Assembly (NCBI RefSeq): GCF_036884255.1
Contig: NZ_CP145605.1
Coordinates: 2,604,001 to 2,668,000 of the forward strand
Length of the DNA stretch: 64,000 bases
Reading direction: 5' to 3'
Source of the DNA: Paenibacillus tundrae
Lineage (GTDB): Bacteria; Bacillota; Bacilli; Paenibacillales; Paenibacillaceae
Below, one piece after another: positions 7,483 to 14,177 of the stretch. Under the pieces are notes generated by a model. The model ran no database searches. It was given only the letters and a program-made list of their open reading frames with translations, and was not told the DNA's origin. A program made the position numbers and the translations under genes. Within the stretch, counting starts at the first letter, position 1, and each line of letters begins with the position of its first letter.

Positions 7483-8043
7483 ATGAATATTAAAAATATA
7501 GTTGAAAGGCTTAAAAAACATAATATATTACTCGATTCCGGATTATCTCAATACGAAATTGTAGAGATCGAGAACACCTTCAATATACAATTTCCACCAG
7601 ATCTGAGTGAACTGCTCCGAAGTGTTCTTCCTATAAGTAAAGGGTTCATTAATTGGAGAGATAGCACGGAGGGAAATGTTAACTCAATATTCGATAGATT
7701 AAATTGGCCATTGGAAGGCATGCTGTTTGATATAGAACATAATTCATTCTGGTATGATGGCTGGGGTGTTAGACCAATCGATTTAAATGAAGCAAAAGAA
7801 TTATGTGAATTTAAATACCTTGAAGTTCCAACACTCATACCGATTTACTCACACAGATATGTTCCAGCTAATCCACTGGAATACGGAAATCCAATCTTCT
7901 CAGTGCACCAAACAGACATAATCTATTATGGTGAGAACATAGAAGAATATTTTAAATTAGAGTTTAAAGATAAAGCACATAACGAAATGAATTATGAAAA
8001 GATCAAATATATAAAGTTCTGGACTGAAATAATTGTGGAATGA
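7483..8043 (+). CDS. SMI1/KNR4 (SUKH) family protein, cassette 7
   Basis: 186-residue SUKH-type protein: YEIVEIENTFNIQFPPDLSE at the N-terminus, then the family's conserved INWRD segment, GMLFDIEHNSFWYDGWG, and PIYSHRYVPANP near residue 120. This is the larger SUKH subgroup. It is likely immunity-related by family. The start at 7483 has AAGGAGA upstream. An in-frame ATG at 7459 falls inside the cassette site and is rejected. It overlaps the next reading frame start by a few bases. It is the first of two genes in cassette 7 (7455-8714). Confidence 0.85.
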   Translation: MNIKNIVERLKKHNILLDSGLSQYEIVEIENTFNIQFPPDLSELLRSVLPISKGFINWRDSTEGNVNSIFDRLNWPLEGMLFDIEHNSFWYDGWGVRPIDLNEAKELCEFKYLEVPTLIPIYSHRYVPANPLEYGNPIFSVHQTDIIYYGENIEEYFKLEFKDKAHNEMNYEKIKYIKFWTEIIVE

Positions 8044-8138
8044 TTCGCAAAGAAAACAAAATTTCTGCGCTTTGCGATTCGTCCTATAGGAAATCGACGC
8101 GAAAACAAAGTTCATTTTCAAAGAAGGGTGAGGTCAAA

Positions 8139-8567
8139 GTGCATATTGAATTTGATGGATTTCTTATTTCTGATAACAAATCCTTATTAGATTATGAAAC
8201 TATATGCGGATTCTTACTAAGAAGTTATTGGGCTAGTAAGAGACCTAAAGAAAAGATTATAAGATCATTCCAATCATCAGAATGTGTTGGTGTCTATCAT
8301 GGCAATAGACAAGTCTGCGTCGCGAGGTTAGTTACTGACTATGAGACTGTCTATTGGTTATGTGATGTATTTTTAGATGAAGATTATCGCGGTAGAGGTA
8401 TAGGAAAGAAATTAATCGAAAGTATTACAACGTCTGATGAATATAAGAATTTATTTGGTATTCTCGGAACGAAGGATGCCCATGGATAATATGAAGAATA
8501 TCAATTTGTAAAAGACAAAAATAGATTTATGGGGCGAATGCCCGATTTTTTAAGGGATAAACCATAA
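8139..8567 (+). pseudogene. GNAT acetyltransferase interrupted by an in-frame TAA
   Basis: GTG at 8139 begins HIEFDGFLISDNKSL, and the GNAT core follows: VFLDEDYRGRGIGKKLIESI (acetyl-CoA loop RGRGIG) and GILGTKDAHG. TAA at 8487-8489 then stops it. The frame stays open after the stop with YEEYQFVKDKNRF and MGRMPDFLRDKP to a second stop at 8565-8567, which is the expected GNAT C-terminus. A single change (for example TTA to TAA) explains this. It is the second gene of cassette 7. The start could also be further upstream at 8040, without a ribosome site. Confidence 0.82.
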
Positions 8568-8603
8568 AGTATATTGTGAAAGTATCTAGGTGAAGCCGTC
8601 GAC

Positions 8604-8722
8604 ATTTTATCACATAATATTCAAGCTGCGGCTCTGATGGAGCCTTGGTCTGCGGAGGGATTTCGGAGATACATTTCAGCATACGACCCTTCGGGATTCA
8701 TGAATACAGGAACGTTATCTGA
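8604..8722 (+). repeat. Cassette-site S7: diverged attC-like site
   Basis: The left core is TTATCAC and the outer stem is TATTCA/TGAATA (shorter). Hairpin 1 is GGCTC-TGATG-GAGCC (8630-8644), a longer stem with both sides changed together. The hairpin 2/3 region is rearranged and I cannot assign it clearly. The right end is TGAATACAGGAAC-GTTATCTGAA (8714). R'' does not match the start of cassette 7 (GTTAGATGA), which fits two cassettes having fused and lost the site between the genes at 7483 and 8139. Confidence 0.75.
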
Positions 8723-8763
8723 AATAACACAAGAACTAGAAACTTAATTAAAAGGAGAATTCT

Positions 8764-9159
8764 TTGAAGAAAAAGCTTGAAGAAGTTTTGGAATTATACC
8801 AGCAGTTCCAGCACAGTGGACAATCGCTGTATCAAGATTTCGAAGATTTACAATACAATTTTGCAAAAGAGTTTAGAGAGCAAGTTCCACAAGAGATAAT
8901 TTATGCAGATTTTAGTACCTATACGGCATATACTTATGGGTTATCTTCAGGAGGTATAATCCAAAAACTTGAAGATCCATTAGAGCGATACAAAACGAGA
9001 GAATGGCTACAGAAATCATTTTTTGAATGGTTTCCAAAATACAGATTTATTGAAAGGTATCAATTAAATGAATATAAAACTCTTGATAAAGAATTGGAAT
9101 TGATTAATGAATTGAGAAAAAAGCTGATTGAATTAATTGATTTGAAAGACAAAGAGTGA
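8764..9159 (+). CDS. Protein of unknown function, cassette 8
   Basis: 131 residues, mostly helical and highly charged. The N-terminal helix is KKLEEVLELYQQFQHSGQSL and the C-terminal amphipathic helix is rich in Leu, Glu and Lys (ELELINELRKKLIELID). The centre has FFEWFPKYRFIERYQL. There is no signal peptide. The start is TTG with AAAGGAG 6 bp upstream. It is the only gene of cassette 8 (8715-9280). No function is proposed. Confidence 0.7.
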   Translation: MKKKLEEVLELYQQFQHSGQSLYQDFEDLQYNFAKEFREQVPQEIIYADFSTYTAYTYGLSSGGIIQKLEDPLERYKTREWLQKSFFEWFPKYRFIERYQLNEYKTLDKELELINELRKKLIELIDLKDKE

Positions 9160-9187
9160 ATTTGAAGCAGCTAAAGAAGAATGTTAC

Positions 9188-9288
9188 TTCAGATAACATA
9201 ATATTCAAGCAGCGGCATTCGCCTTGGGTTCGGCAGTAGCCAGAACACTCAGAATGCGCTGGGTCGTGAATACAGGAACGTTATGTGA
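9188..9288 (+). repeat. Cassette-site S8: cloverleaf attC-like site
   Basis: R'' TTCAGATAAC (9188-9197) is the exact 10-base reverse complement of GTTATCTGAA at the start of cassette 8 (8714-8723). Hairpin 1 is GGC-ATTC-GCC. Hairpin 2, TTCGGC-AGTA-GCCAGAA, has one bulge. Hairpin 3 is ACTCAG-AATGCG-CTGGGT with a T/G wobble. The right end is CGTGAATACAGGAAC-GTTATGTGA. Predicted cassette end: G9280. Confidence 0.85.
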
Positions 9289-9322
9289 AATTCTCAATTA
9301 AAACATAAAGCAAGGTGAATGA

Positions 9323-9739
9323 ATGAAGCAAATAAAAAATACTCAAATGCCTCCATACTTTAAGATGCTCAATTGTAATACCTTGAATGTTCTAGAAAAA
9401 TTTCTAATTGGCGATAATTCAATTATGTTTTTGGATGTATATCACGAAGAAGATGTTGATACATTTTTGACCAACAGCAATCTAACTAAGCTGGATCATG
9501 TTATACAAGTTATTAATTATTCGAATAGAATTTGCTTTTTTCCAGATATCAAGTCAGCGAAGGAATTAAGAAAAGAGTTTATGAACCAAGATTGGGGATT
9601 TTGTTGCATTGTTTTCGATAATAATTTAAAACCTCTTCTTTATATCAGAGGAATAGAGGAAGAAGGCGTACATGGAGTTAGAATTAAAGAGTTGGAGACG
9701 GGTGTTTACAACAAATATTTAATGAATTATCAAGAATAA
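9323..9739 (+). CDS. Protein of unknown function, cassette 9
   Basis: 138-residue soluble protein with no motif I can name. It is alpha/beta in character, with VIQVINYSNRICFFPDIKSA, then FCCIVFDNNLKPLLYIRGIE. The ATG follows GGTGAATGA (weak AAGGTG). It starts 43 bp after the right end of S8. No complete cassette site follows it, so the next gene shares its cassette. Immunity-like size and context only. Confidence 0.65.
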   Translation: MKQIKNTQMPPYFKMLNCNTLNVLEKFLIGDNSIMFLDVYHEEDVDTFLTNSNLTKLDHVIQVINYSNRICFFPDIKSAKELRKEFMNQDWGFCCIVFDNNLKPLLYIRGIEEEGVHGVRIKELETGVYNKYLMNYQE

Positions 9740-9791
9740 TAGGCGAAGTATTGCGCTGATTTGTAAAGATTGTAAGAATTAGAGGTGAACT

Positions 9792-10367
9792 ATGGAAATT
9801 CACTCAAAGAAAGATGAGAAATTCAAACCAGATAAATTGTCTATAGACATGAAAATAGAGACTAGAAAAATATACAAGAATATAACAAAAGTGAAGGGTC
9901 GAATGATTTCTAGCGTTGATTGGAAACTAATGTTATACATCAATGAGAACAAATTAGATGAAGATGAAGTATTTGTTGTAGAAGAATTTTTTAAGTCTTT
10001 ACTTAATCCAGGAACATATCCTCTATTTACATGCAGCTGTGGAGTATTTGGTTGTGGTGGTTATTATGTTGAAGTCGTTCATGAGACTGAAAGAATAATT
10101 TGGTTAACTGAGCAATCTCCTTTCAATGATCAGACTATCGAGAGTTCTAATAAGTTTGTTTTTTCATGGGTTCAGATTATAAAATTTTCTAAAGGATTAA
10201 TACAAGAATTCGAGCATCTTAAAAGTATTATGAATGCCAATGAATTAGAATTTAATTTTGATATTGAAAAATATCACCGGATAATTAATGAAATTATAGA
10301 AAGATACAGTAACGTTAGGCGAAATCCATGTAAAGTCAATTCAGGAGGGATTAAAGAAGATGAATAA
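9792..10367 (+). CDS. Protein of unknown function with a CxCG/CGG motif; 3' end altered
   Basis: 191 residues. It contains TCSCGVFGCGGYYVEVVHE near residues 77-93, a compact four-cysteine cluster that could bind metal, followed by a helical C-terminal part. The last codons (from about 10304) read through a half cassette site, ATACAGT-AACGTTAGGCGAAAT, and overlap the next gene. The natural C-terminus was therefore probably replaced when another cassette joined here. Ribosome site AGAGGTG. Confidence 0.68.
   Translation: MEIHSKKDEKFKPDKLSIDMKIETRKIYKNITKVKGRMISSVDWKLMLYINENKLDEDEVFVVEEFFKSLLNPGTYPLFTCSCGVFGCGGYYVEVVHETERIIWLTEQSPFNDQTIESSNKFVFSWVQIIKFSKGLIQEFEHLKSIMNANELEFNFDIEKYHRIINEIIERYSNVRRNPCKVNSGGIKEDE
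10304..10325 (+). repeat. Cassette-site S9: right half of an attC-like site
   Basis: ATACAGTAAC-GTTAGGCGAAAT matches only the right end of the full sites (ATACAGGAAC-GTTATNTGAAAT). The left arm, outer stem and hairpins are absent. The core GTTAGGC is an exact GTTRRRY core. It lies inside the end of the preceding reading frame. It reads like a cassette joined at a non-canonical position, or a deletion that kept only the right half. Confidence 0.6.
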
Positions 10368-10806
10368 GAAACTATTAGAACAGTTTGGAAATTTTAATGA
10401 TTTTGTAGAATCGATTGATGATGTGACTTGGCAAAAGCCGATCTCTCCTGGGAAATGGACGGTGAAGGAAGTCGTGGCTCATCTATGGAATTGGGATACG
10501 TATACTTTGAATACAATGCTCCCTCACATAAAAGATCAAGTGAAACTGCCAGAGTTCGTCGATCATGATACTCATAATTTAAAAGCGATAGAGAAGGCTA
10601 AGGAATTCACAGATAGAGAAAGTATGGTTAAAACCTTTATCGAAACTCGAACTCATTTAGTCAATCAATTCCATAAGGTGGATCAGTCAGAAATTCGATT
10701 TTTTATAGGAAATGATAAACGACCTTATACTTATGAAAGATATCTAAAAATATTCGTACATCATGATGAACATCATAAGAAACAAATAGAAAACCTATTA
10801 GGGTAA
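10360..10806 (+). CDS. DinB/YfiT-family metal-binding protein, cassette 10
   Basis: 148-residue four-helix DinB-like protein. The predicted metal-binding histidines are in VVAHLWNWD near residue 44 and in VHHDEHHKKQIENL at the C-terminus. PISPGKWTVKEVVAHL is the characteristic turn before helix 2. Members include putative thiol transferases; the exact reaction is unknown. The ATG follows AGGAGG. It overlaps the end of the previous frame by 8 bp and is the only gene of cassette 10 (10315-10922). Confidence 0.85.
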   Translation: MNKKLLEQFGNFNDFVESIDDVTWQKPISPGKWTVKEVVAHLWNWDTYTLNTMLPHIKDQVKLPEFVDHDTHNLKAIEKAKEFTDRESMVKTFIETRTHLVNQFHKVDQSEIRFFIGNDKRPYTYERYLKIFVHHDEHHKKQIENLLG

Positions 10807-10830
10807 TTCATAGAATAGAAGACATGGACA

Positions 10831-10931
10831 TCTTATAGCATAATATTCATTCTGCGGGCATACGCCTTGGGTTCGGCAGTAGCCGGATACTCGACATACG
10901 TGGAGTCATGAATACAGGAGCGTTAGATGAA
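10831..10931 (+). repeat. Cassette-site S10: cloverleaf attC-like site
   Basis: R'' TCTTATAGC (10831-10839). The outer stem is TATTCAT/ATGAATA. Hairpin 1 is GGGC-ATAC-GCCT, hairpin 2 is TTCGGC-AGTA-GCCGGA, and hairpin 3 is CTCGAC-ATAC-GTGGAG. The right end is ATGAATACAGGAGC-GTTAGATGA (10922). R'' does not fit the present cassette start (GTTAGGCGA). It would fit GTTATAAGA-like ends, in line with the S9 junction having been changed. Confidence 0.82.
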
Positions 10932-10971
10932 ATTGATCTAATACAAAAAAGAAAAAATCGGGAGGATCATT

Positions 10972-11541
10972 ATGCCATTCAAAGATGCATTTAATACTTT
11001 TCCTAAGCTTGAAACAGAGAGGTTTATATTGAGAGAATTACGTTCGGAGGATGCGAAGGATTATTATAGTTATTTCTCCGATGATGAAGTAACAAAATAT
11101 TGGGGATATAAAGGACCCAAAAATATTGAGACAGCTTCAAAGACATTCGCAAGATTTGAAAACGCATTCAATAGAAAAGAAATGATCACTTGGGGAATCG
11201 CTACCAAAGAAGATGATAAAATTATTGGAACTTGCATATTTAACGATTTCGTTAGAGCATCCATGGTTGACGTATCCTATAACCTATCCAAAGTGTATTG
11301 GGGAAAGGGAATAATGACGGAAGTGCTCAGTACAATTATTCCGTATGCATTTAATGTACTTGATATGAACCGAATACAAGCTAAAGTAATGCCGGAAAAT
11401 AATTCATCTGTAAAACTCTTATCCAAGGTAGGTTTTGTGCAGGAGGGACTACTTCGGGATTATATATTTGGTGAGATAATTACAGATACCTTGGTATTTT
11501 CCATTCTAAAGAAAGATTTAATTGAAGGCCTTTCAACTTAA
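10972..11541 (+). CDS. GNAT acetyltransferase, RimJ/RimL type, cassette 11
   Basis: 189 residues. The N-terminus has FPKLETERFILRELRSEDAK, the RimJ/RimL-type opening, then SYNLSKVYWGKGIMTEVLST with the acetyl-CoA loop, and a C-terminal PENNSSVKLLSKVGFVQEGL. It probably acetylates a small molecule or a protein N-terminus. All core elements are present and it looks intact. The ATG follows GGGAGG. It is the only gene of cassette 11. Confidence 0.9.
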   Translation: MPFKDAFNTFPKLETERFILRELRSEDAKDYYSYFSDDEVTKYWGYKGPKNIETASKTFARFENAFNRKEMITWGIATKEDDKIIGTCIFNDFVRASMVDVSYNLSKVYWGKGIMTEVLSTIIPYAFNVLDMNRIQAKVMPENNSSVKLLSKVGFVQEGLLRDYIFGEIITDTLVFSILKKDLIEGLST

Positions 11542-11545
11542 GAGT

Positions 11546-11581
11546 TACCTAAAGGGTGAACAACAGAATGTTAGGCAAAAT
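11546..11581 (+). repeat. Cassette-site S11: degenerate right half of an attC-like site
   Basis: GTGAACAACAGAATGTTAGGC (11556-11575 and next base) lines up with the right end CGTGAATACAGGAACGTTAGATG of intact sites. A short CCTAA (11548-11552) upstream can pair with TTAGG. No hairpins remain. It marks the probable boundary (G11570/TT) between the acetyltransferase cassette and the DUF952 cassette. Confidence 0.55.
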
Positions 11582-11645
11582 ACCTACTTTGATAAAAATC
11601 TCATTTAGAACTATTAATATGAGTTGTTTATAAGGAGGAGTCGAC

Positions 11646-11996
11646 ATGATTATTGTGCATGCACTTTTGAGAACGGAATGGGAGTCAGCATTAGCAAAAG
11701 GAGTATATAAAGGAGATTCTCTAGAGAAGGAAGGATTTATTCATTGCTCACCTATTGAGAAAATTGCATCTGTCGCCAATTATAATTTCAGAGGAGTAAA
11801 GGGATTAATATTACTTTGCATTGATGAATCAAAAGTAAAGTCTGAAGTTAGATGGGAAGATTTGTACAATGAAGGAAGAGAGTATCCACATATATATGGT
11901 GAGATGAATATAGACTCAGTAATAAAGACTGTTGATTTCGAGCCTAATGAAAGCGGCACGTTTTTATTACCTAGAGAATTAGAAGAGATGATATAA
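11646..11996 (+). CDS. DUF952 family protein
   Basis: 116 residues matching DUF952: the GDSLEKEGFIHCSPIEKIAS segment with the conserved GFIHCS, then LILLCIDESKVKSEVRWEDL and YPHIYGEMNIDSV, and the ending ESGTFLLPREL. The fold resembles ADP-ribosyl-handling (Tpt1/KptA-like) proteins, but the function is unknown. The ATG follows AAGGAGG. It is the first gene after the half site S11. Confidence 0.9.
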   Translation: MIIVHALLRTEWESALAKGVYKGDSLEKEGFIHCSPIEKIASVANYNFRGVKGLILLCIDESKVKSEVRWEDLYNEGREYPHIYGEMNIDSVIKTVDFEPNESGTFLLPRELEEMI

Positions 11997-12094
11997 AATT
12001 AGGATTATAGACTGGAATTTTTGAGGTGATTTATTGTATGGGGTCCAGAATCATGCATTTGATTATAGGTTATAAAATTGCCGAGAGATCAATT

Positions 12095-12754
12095 ATGAAA
12101 GGTAGGATACTTTTATTCATTTTTATTATGATAATGCTTTCATCTTGTCAGAATATTAGTCAATCGACTACTTCGAACAGCGAAACTGAAACAATAAGAA
12201 ATTCTGAACCGTCTCCTGAAGTTGAAGTAGTGAGTGCAGGTAATGAAACAGAATCGAAAGAAATAACTGAAAATTCAGTAGAAACTTCTAGTAATACAGT
12301 GTTACCCATGAACATCGGGAACCTTGATTTGAAAGGAGATTTTTATGATGAAATGCTTCGAAATCCTATAGATCATGATTATGAAGTGGAATCTAATGAA
12401 TTTCAAAATTCTAAAGAGATTGTAACAACCATGGAATGGGGGGCGTTGCAAAGCAAATATACAGAGATATGGGATAAAGAGTTGAACCAAATATATAAAA
12501 AGCTTCTATCTACGTTGGATGAAGAACCAAGGGAAGCCCTAATTGAAGCGCAGAAGGAATGGTTACAGTATCACTTATAGGAAACAAAATTTGTAGAGGA
12601 TACATTTATTTATAATGGTTACCTTGGATCAAGAGGACCGGTAAGCTTAGGCACAGTAATAAAGGAGAGATTAAGGGAGAGAACAATACAATTATTTGAA
12701 TATCGATATTTATTAGATGGTGAAATTGAGTTTTTATATCAAGCTACAAAATAG
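12095..12754 (+). pseudogene. Lipoprotein with LprI-like domain, interrupted by an in-frame TAG
   Basis: ATG 12095 begins MKGRILLFIFIMIMLSSCQ, a lipoprotein signal with lipobox LSSC. A Ser/Thr/Glu-rich linker follows, then a lysozyme-inhibitor LprI-like (DUF1311-type) segment: ALQSKYTEIWDKELNQIYKK and ALIEAQKEWLQYHL. TAG at 12578-12580 stops it. The frame continues openly with ETKFVEDTFIYNGYLGSRGP and on to TAG at 12752. One substitution (AAG or CAG to TAG) would explain the break. An upstream ATG at 12026 adds no sensible signal peptide. Confidence 0.75.
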
Positions 12755-12757
12755 AGT

Positions 12758-12886
12758 TGGAATCTTGATCAAAAGTTTTTGGATGATGATGCTTCGAGAA
12801 GTGAGATCCAGCTGGTTGTTGGTGGTCAGTTAGGAAATTATTGTGATAATATTTGTATAGAGAAACTATTGAAAGCCGTCTGTTAA
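12758..12886 (+). pseudogene. Gene fragment (unrecognised)
   Basis: A 42-codon open stretch with no start: WNLDQKFLDDDASRSE, then IQLVVGGQLGNYCDNICIEK to TAA. It reads like the C-terminus of a protein whose 5' part has been lost. Family not recognised. Confidence 0.4.
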
Positions 12887-12904
12887 GAGTAGGAGTTTGA
12901 TTAC

Positions 12905-13339
12905 ATGATTATTTTTAAAAAAATTTTAGATAATGTTAACTTTGAAGCAGTTTGGATTAAGTTGATTGAATATTATCCAGATATGTCTCAAACAAAGAAT
13001 AAATACTTAATTGTGTATGAATCATTGCTATCACATAACCCAGCAAGGAATATAGAAGAAATGACTATTTATATAGATGCGGTTGATTCTGATGATTCTA
13101 TCAATGATGGCAACAATGAATATCGTGTGCATGGTAAAAATAATTCTCTCGATTGGAAGGGATTCTGGGATCTTTCTGCGAGTAATTGGGAGGATTGGCT
13201 AGGATTTTATGTGGATCAGCAAGTACTTGATAATTTTTCAAGCGAACAAATTATGGCACTCTGTTTATATGAAATGACTTGGTTTGGTTTTTCTGAAGCA
13301 CAAATAAAGCATAAGGCTGATAATTTTGAAAATAAATGA
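12905..13339 (+). CDS. Protein of unknown function (DUF6557-like by eye)
   Basis: 144 residues. It begins MIIFKKILDNVNFEAVWIKL, then YESLLSHNP, SLDWKGFWDLSASNWEDWLG and MALCLYEMTWFGFSE, aromatic-rich blocks typical of small immunity-like proteins. I think it resembles DUF6557 but cannot confirm it. The ATG follows TAGGAG. It is the last gene before the diverged site S12. Confidence 0.65.
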   Translation: MIIFKKILDNVNFEAVWIKLIEYYPDMSQTKNKYLIVYESLLSHNPARNIEEMTIYIDAVDSDDSINDGNNEYRVHGKNNSLDWKGFWDLSASNWEDWLGFYVDQQVLDNFSSEQIMALCLYEMTWFGFSEAQIKHKADNFENK

Positions 13340-13371
13340 CTGAGTGTATTCATGCAATCCAAAATTTGGTA

Positions 13372-13472
13372 TCAAATGACATAACACTCAAGCTGCGGGA
13401 AGCCGATCTGATTCTGCAATAGCCGGGTACCCGGATACTTAATTTTCCCTGTTTCGCGTAATGTCATATGAA
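13372..13472 (+). repeat. Cassette-site S12: diverged attC-like site with a co-changed core
   Basis: The left end AAATGAC-ATAAC-ACTCAAGC corresponds to ATATAAC-ATAAT-ATTCACGC in other copies. The right end is GTCATATGAAAG (13463-13474). The core changed from AAC/GTT to GAC/GTC on both sides, so ATGAC still pairs with GTCAT. Parts of hairpin 1 (GCGGGAAGCCG) and hairpin 2 (TTCTGCAATAGCCGG) can be seen. Hairpin 3 is lost or changed. It is the rightmost site that I can recognise. Confidence 0.6.
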
Positions 13473-13495
13473 AGGCCTAATCCGTCAATTATGGG

Positions 13496-14161
13496 GTGTT
13501 GAGTGTGTGGGAGAAACTATCAGATTGCTGGAAAGCTAGTTTTGAAGAGGCATGGGAAGCTTATGCTCACGGTTCAATCCCTATCGGTGCAGTTATAGTT
13601 GATGCCAATAATAAAATAATTAGTCGAGGTAGAAATAGAATCAATGAAACAGCTGCTCCAAACAAGCAAACGTGCTCGAATAGATTAGCGCATGCAGAGA
13701 TAAATGCTTTGTTACAAGTAGATAATTTAGATTCAGAAGATTACAAAGGCTATACACTTTATACAACGACAGAACCCTGTGTACTTTGTTTTGGTGCAAT
13801 TATCATGTCAGGAGTTAGGAAAGTAAGATTCGCTGCAACTGATCCTATTGCAGGAGGAGCCAATCTAAATGATGCAGAAAATTCATTCATCAAGTCAAGA
13901 AACCTCGATATCAAATGTGCTGAGACATATTTAGGAGAACTACAACGCGTGTTAAGAACTGATCAGGTTATAAGGGCTTTAGGTGAAGAACAAGCAAGTA
14001 GATTTTTGGATAAGTACAAAATGAAATACCCTGAAGCTATTGATTTAGGAATAAAATGGAATAGAGAAGGCAGATTGCAAGAAGCACTGAGAAATAACGA
14101 TCCCGTTGGAGTAATTATTAATAATATATCAGAAGAGATTAATATTTCTAAAGATAAATAA
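13496..14161 (+). CDS. CMP/dCMP-type nucleoside deaminase
   Basis: 221 residues. The zinc-dependent deaminase domain occupies about residues 1-130, with IPIGAVIVDANNKIISRGRN, then LAHAEINALL (HAE, Zn ligand His and catalytic Glu) and TTEPCVLCFGAIIMSGVRKV (PCxxC, two Zn ligands). A C-terminal helical extension of about 70 residues is not part of the core. The substrate (tRNA adenosine, cytidine, guanine) cannot be set. The start could be GTG 13496, TTG 13499 or GTG 13505; GGGG lies just upstream. It follows site S12 directly. Confidence 0.88.
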   Translation: MLSVWEKLSDCWKASFEEAWEAYAHGSIPIGAVIVDANNKIISRGRNRINETAAPNKQTCSNRLAHAEINALLQVDNLDSEDYKGYTLYTTTEPCVLCFGAIIMSGVRKVRFAATDPIAGGANLNDAENSFIKSRNLDIKCAETYLGELQRVLRTDQVIRALGEEQASRFLDKYKMKYPEAIDLGIKWNREGRLQEALRNNDPVGVIINNISEEINISKDK

Positions 14162-14177
14162 CGTAGGAAAGTGGGGG

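Noticed and set aside
2675-9288. CRISPR array
   Set aside because: Spacing is 0.5-2 kb with genes between; repeats are long and structured, and no cas genes are present.
2675-10931. The repeats as rho-independent terminators
   Set aside because: They are highly structured and sit after genes, but no copy ends with a T-run, and the conserved ends (ATAAC, GTTAT) have no role in termination.
2675-10931. The repeats as MITEs or REP elements
   Set aside because: They occur in one orientation, once per gene boundary, with no target-site duplication, and the cassette start/R'' complement is not explained by transposition.
2675-10931. The repeats as riboswitch or leader RNA of the following gene
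   Set aside because: The downstream genes are unrelated in function, and the variable end bases match the upstream cassette start rather than the gene that follows. A secondary RNA role is not excluded.
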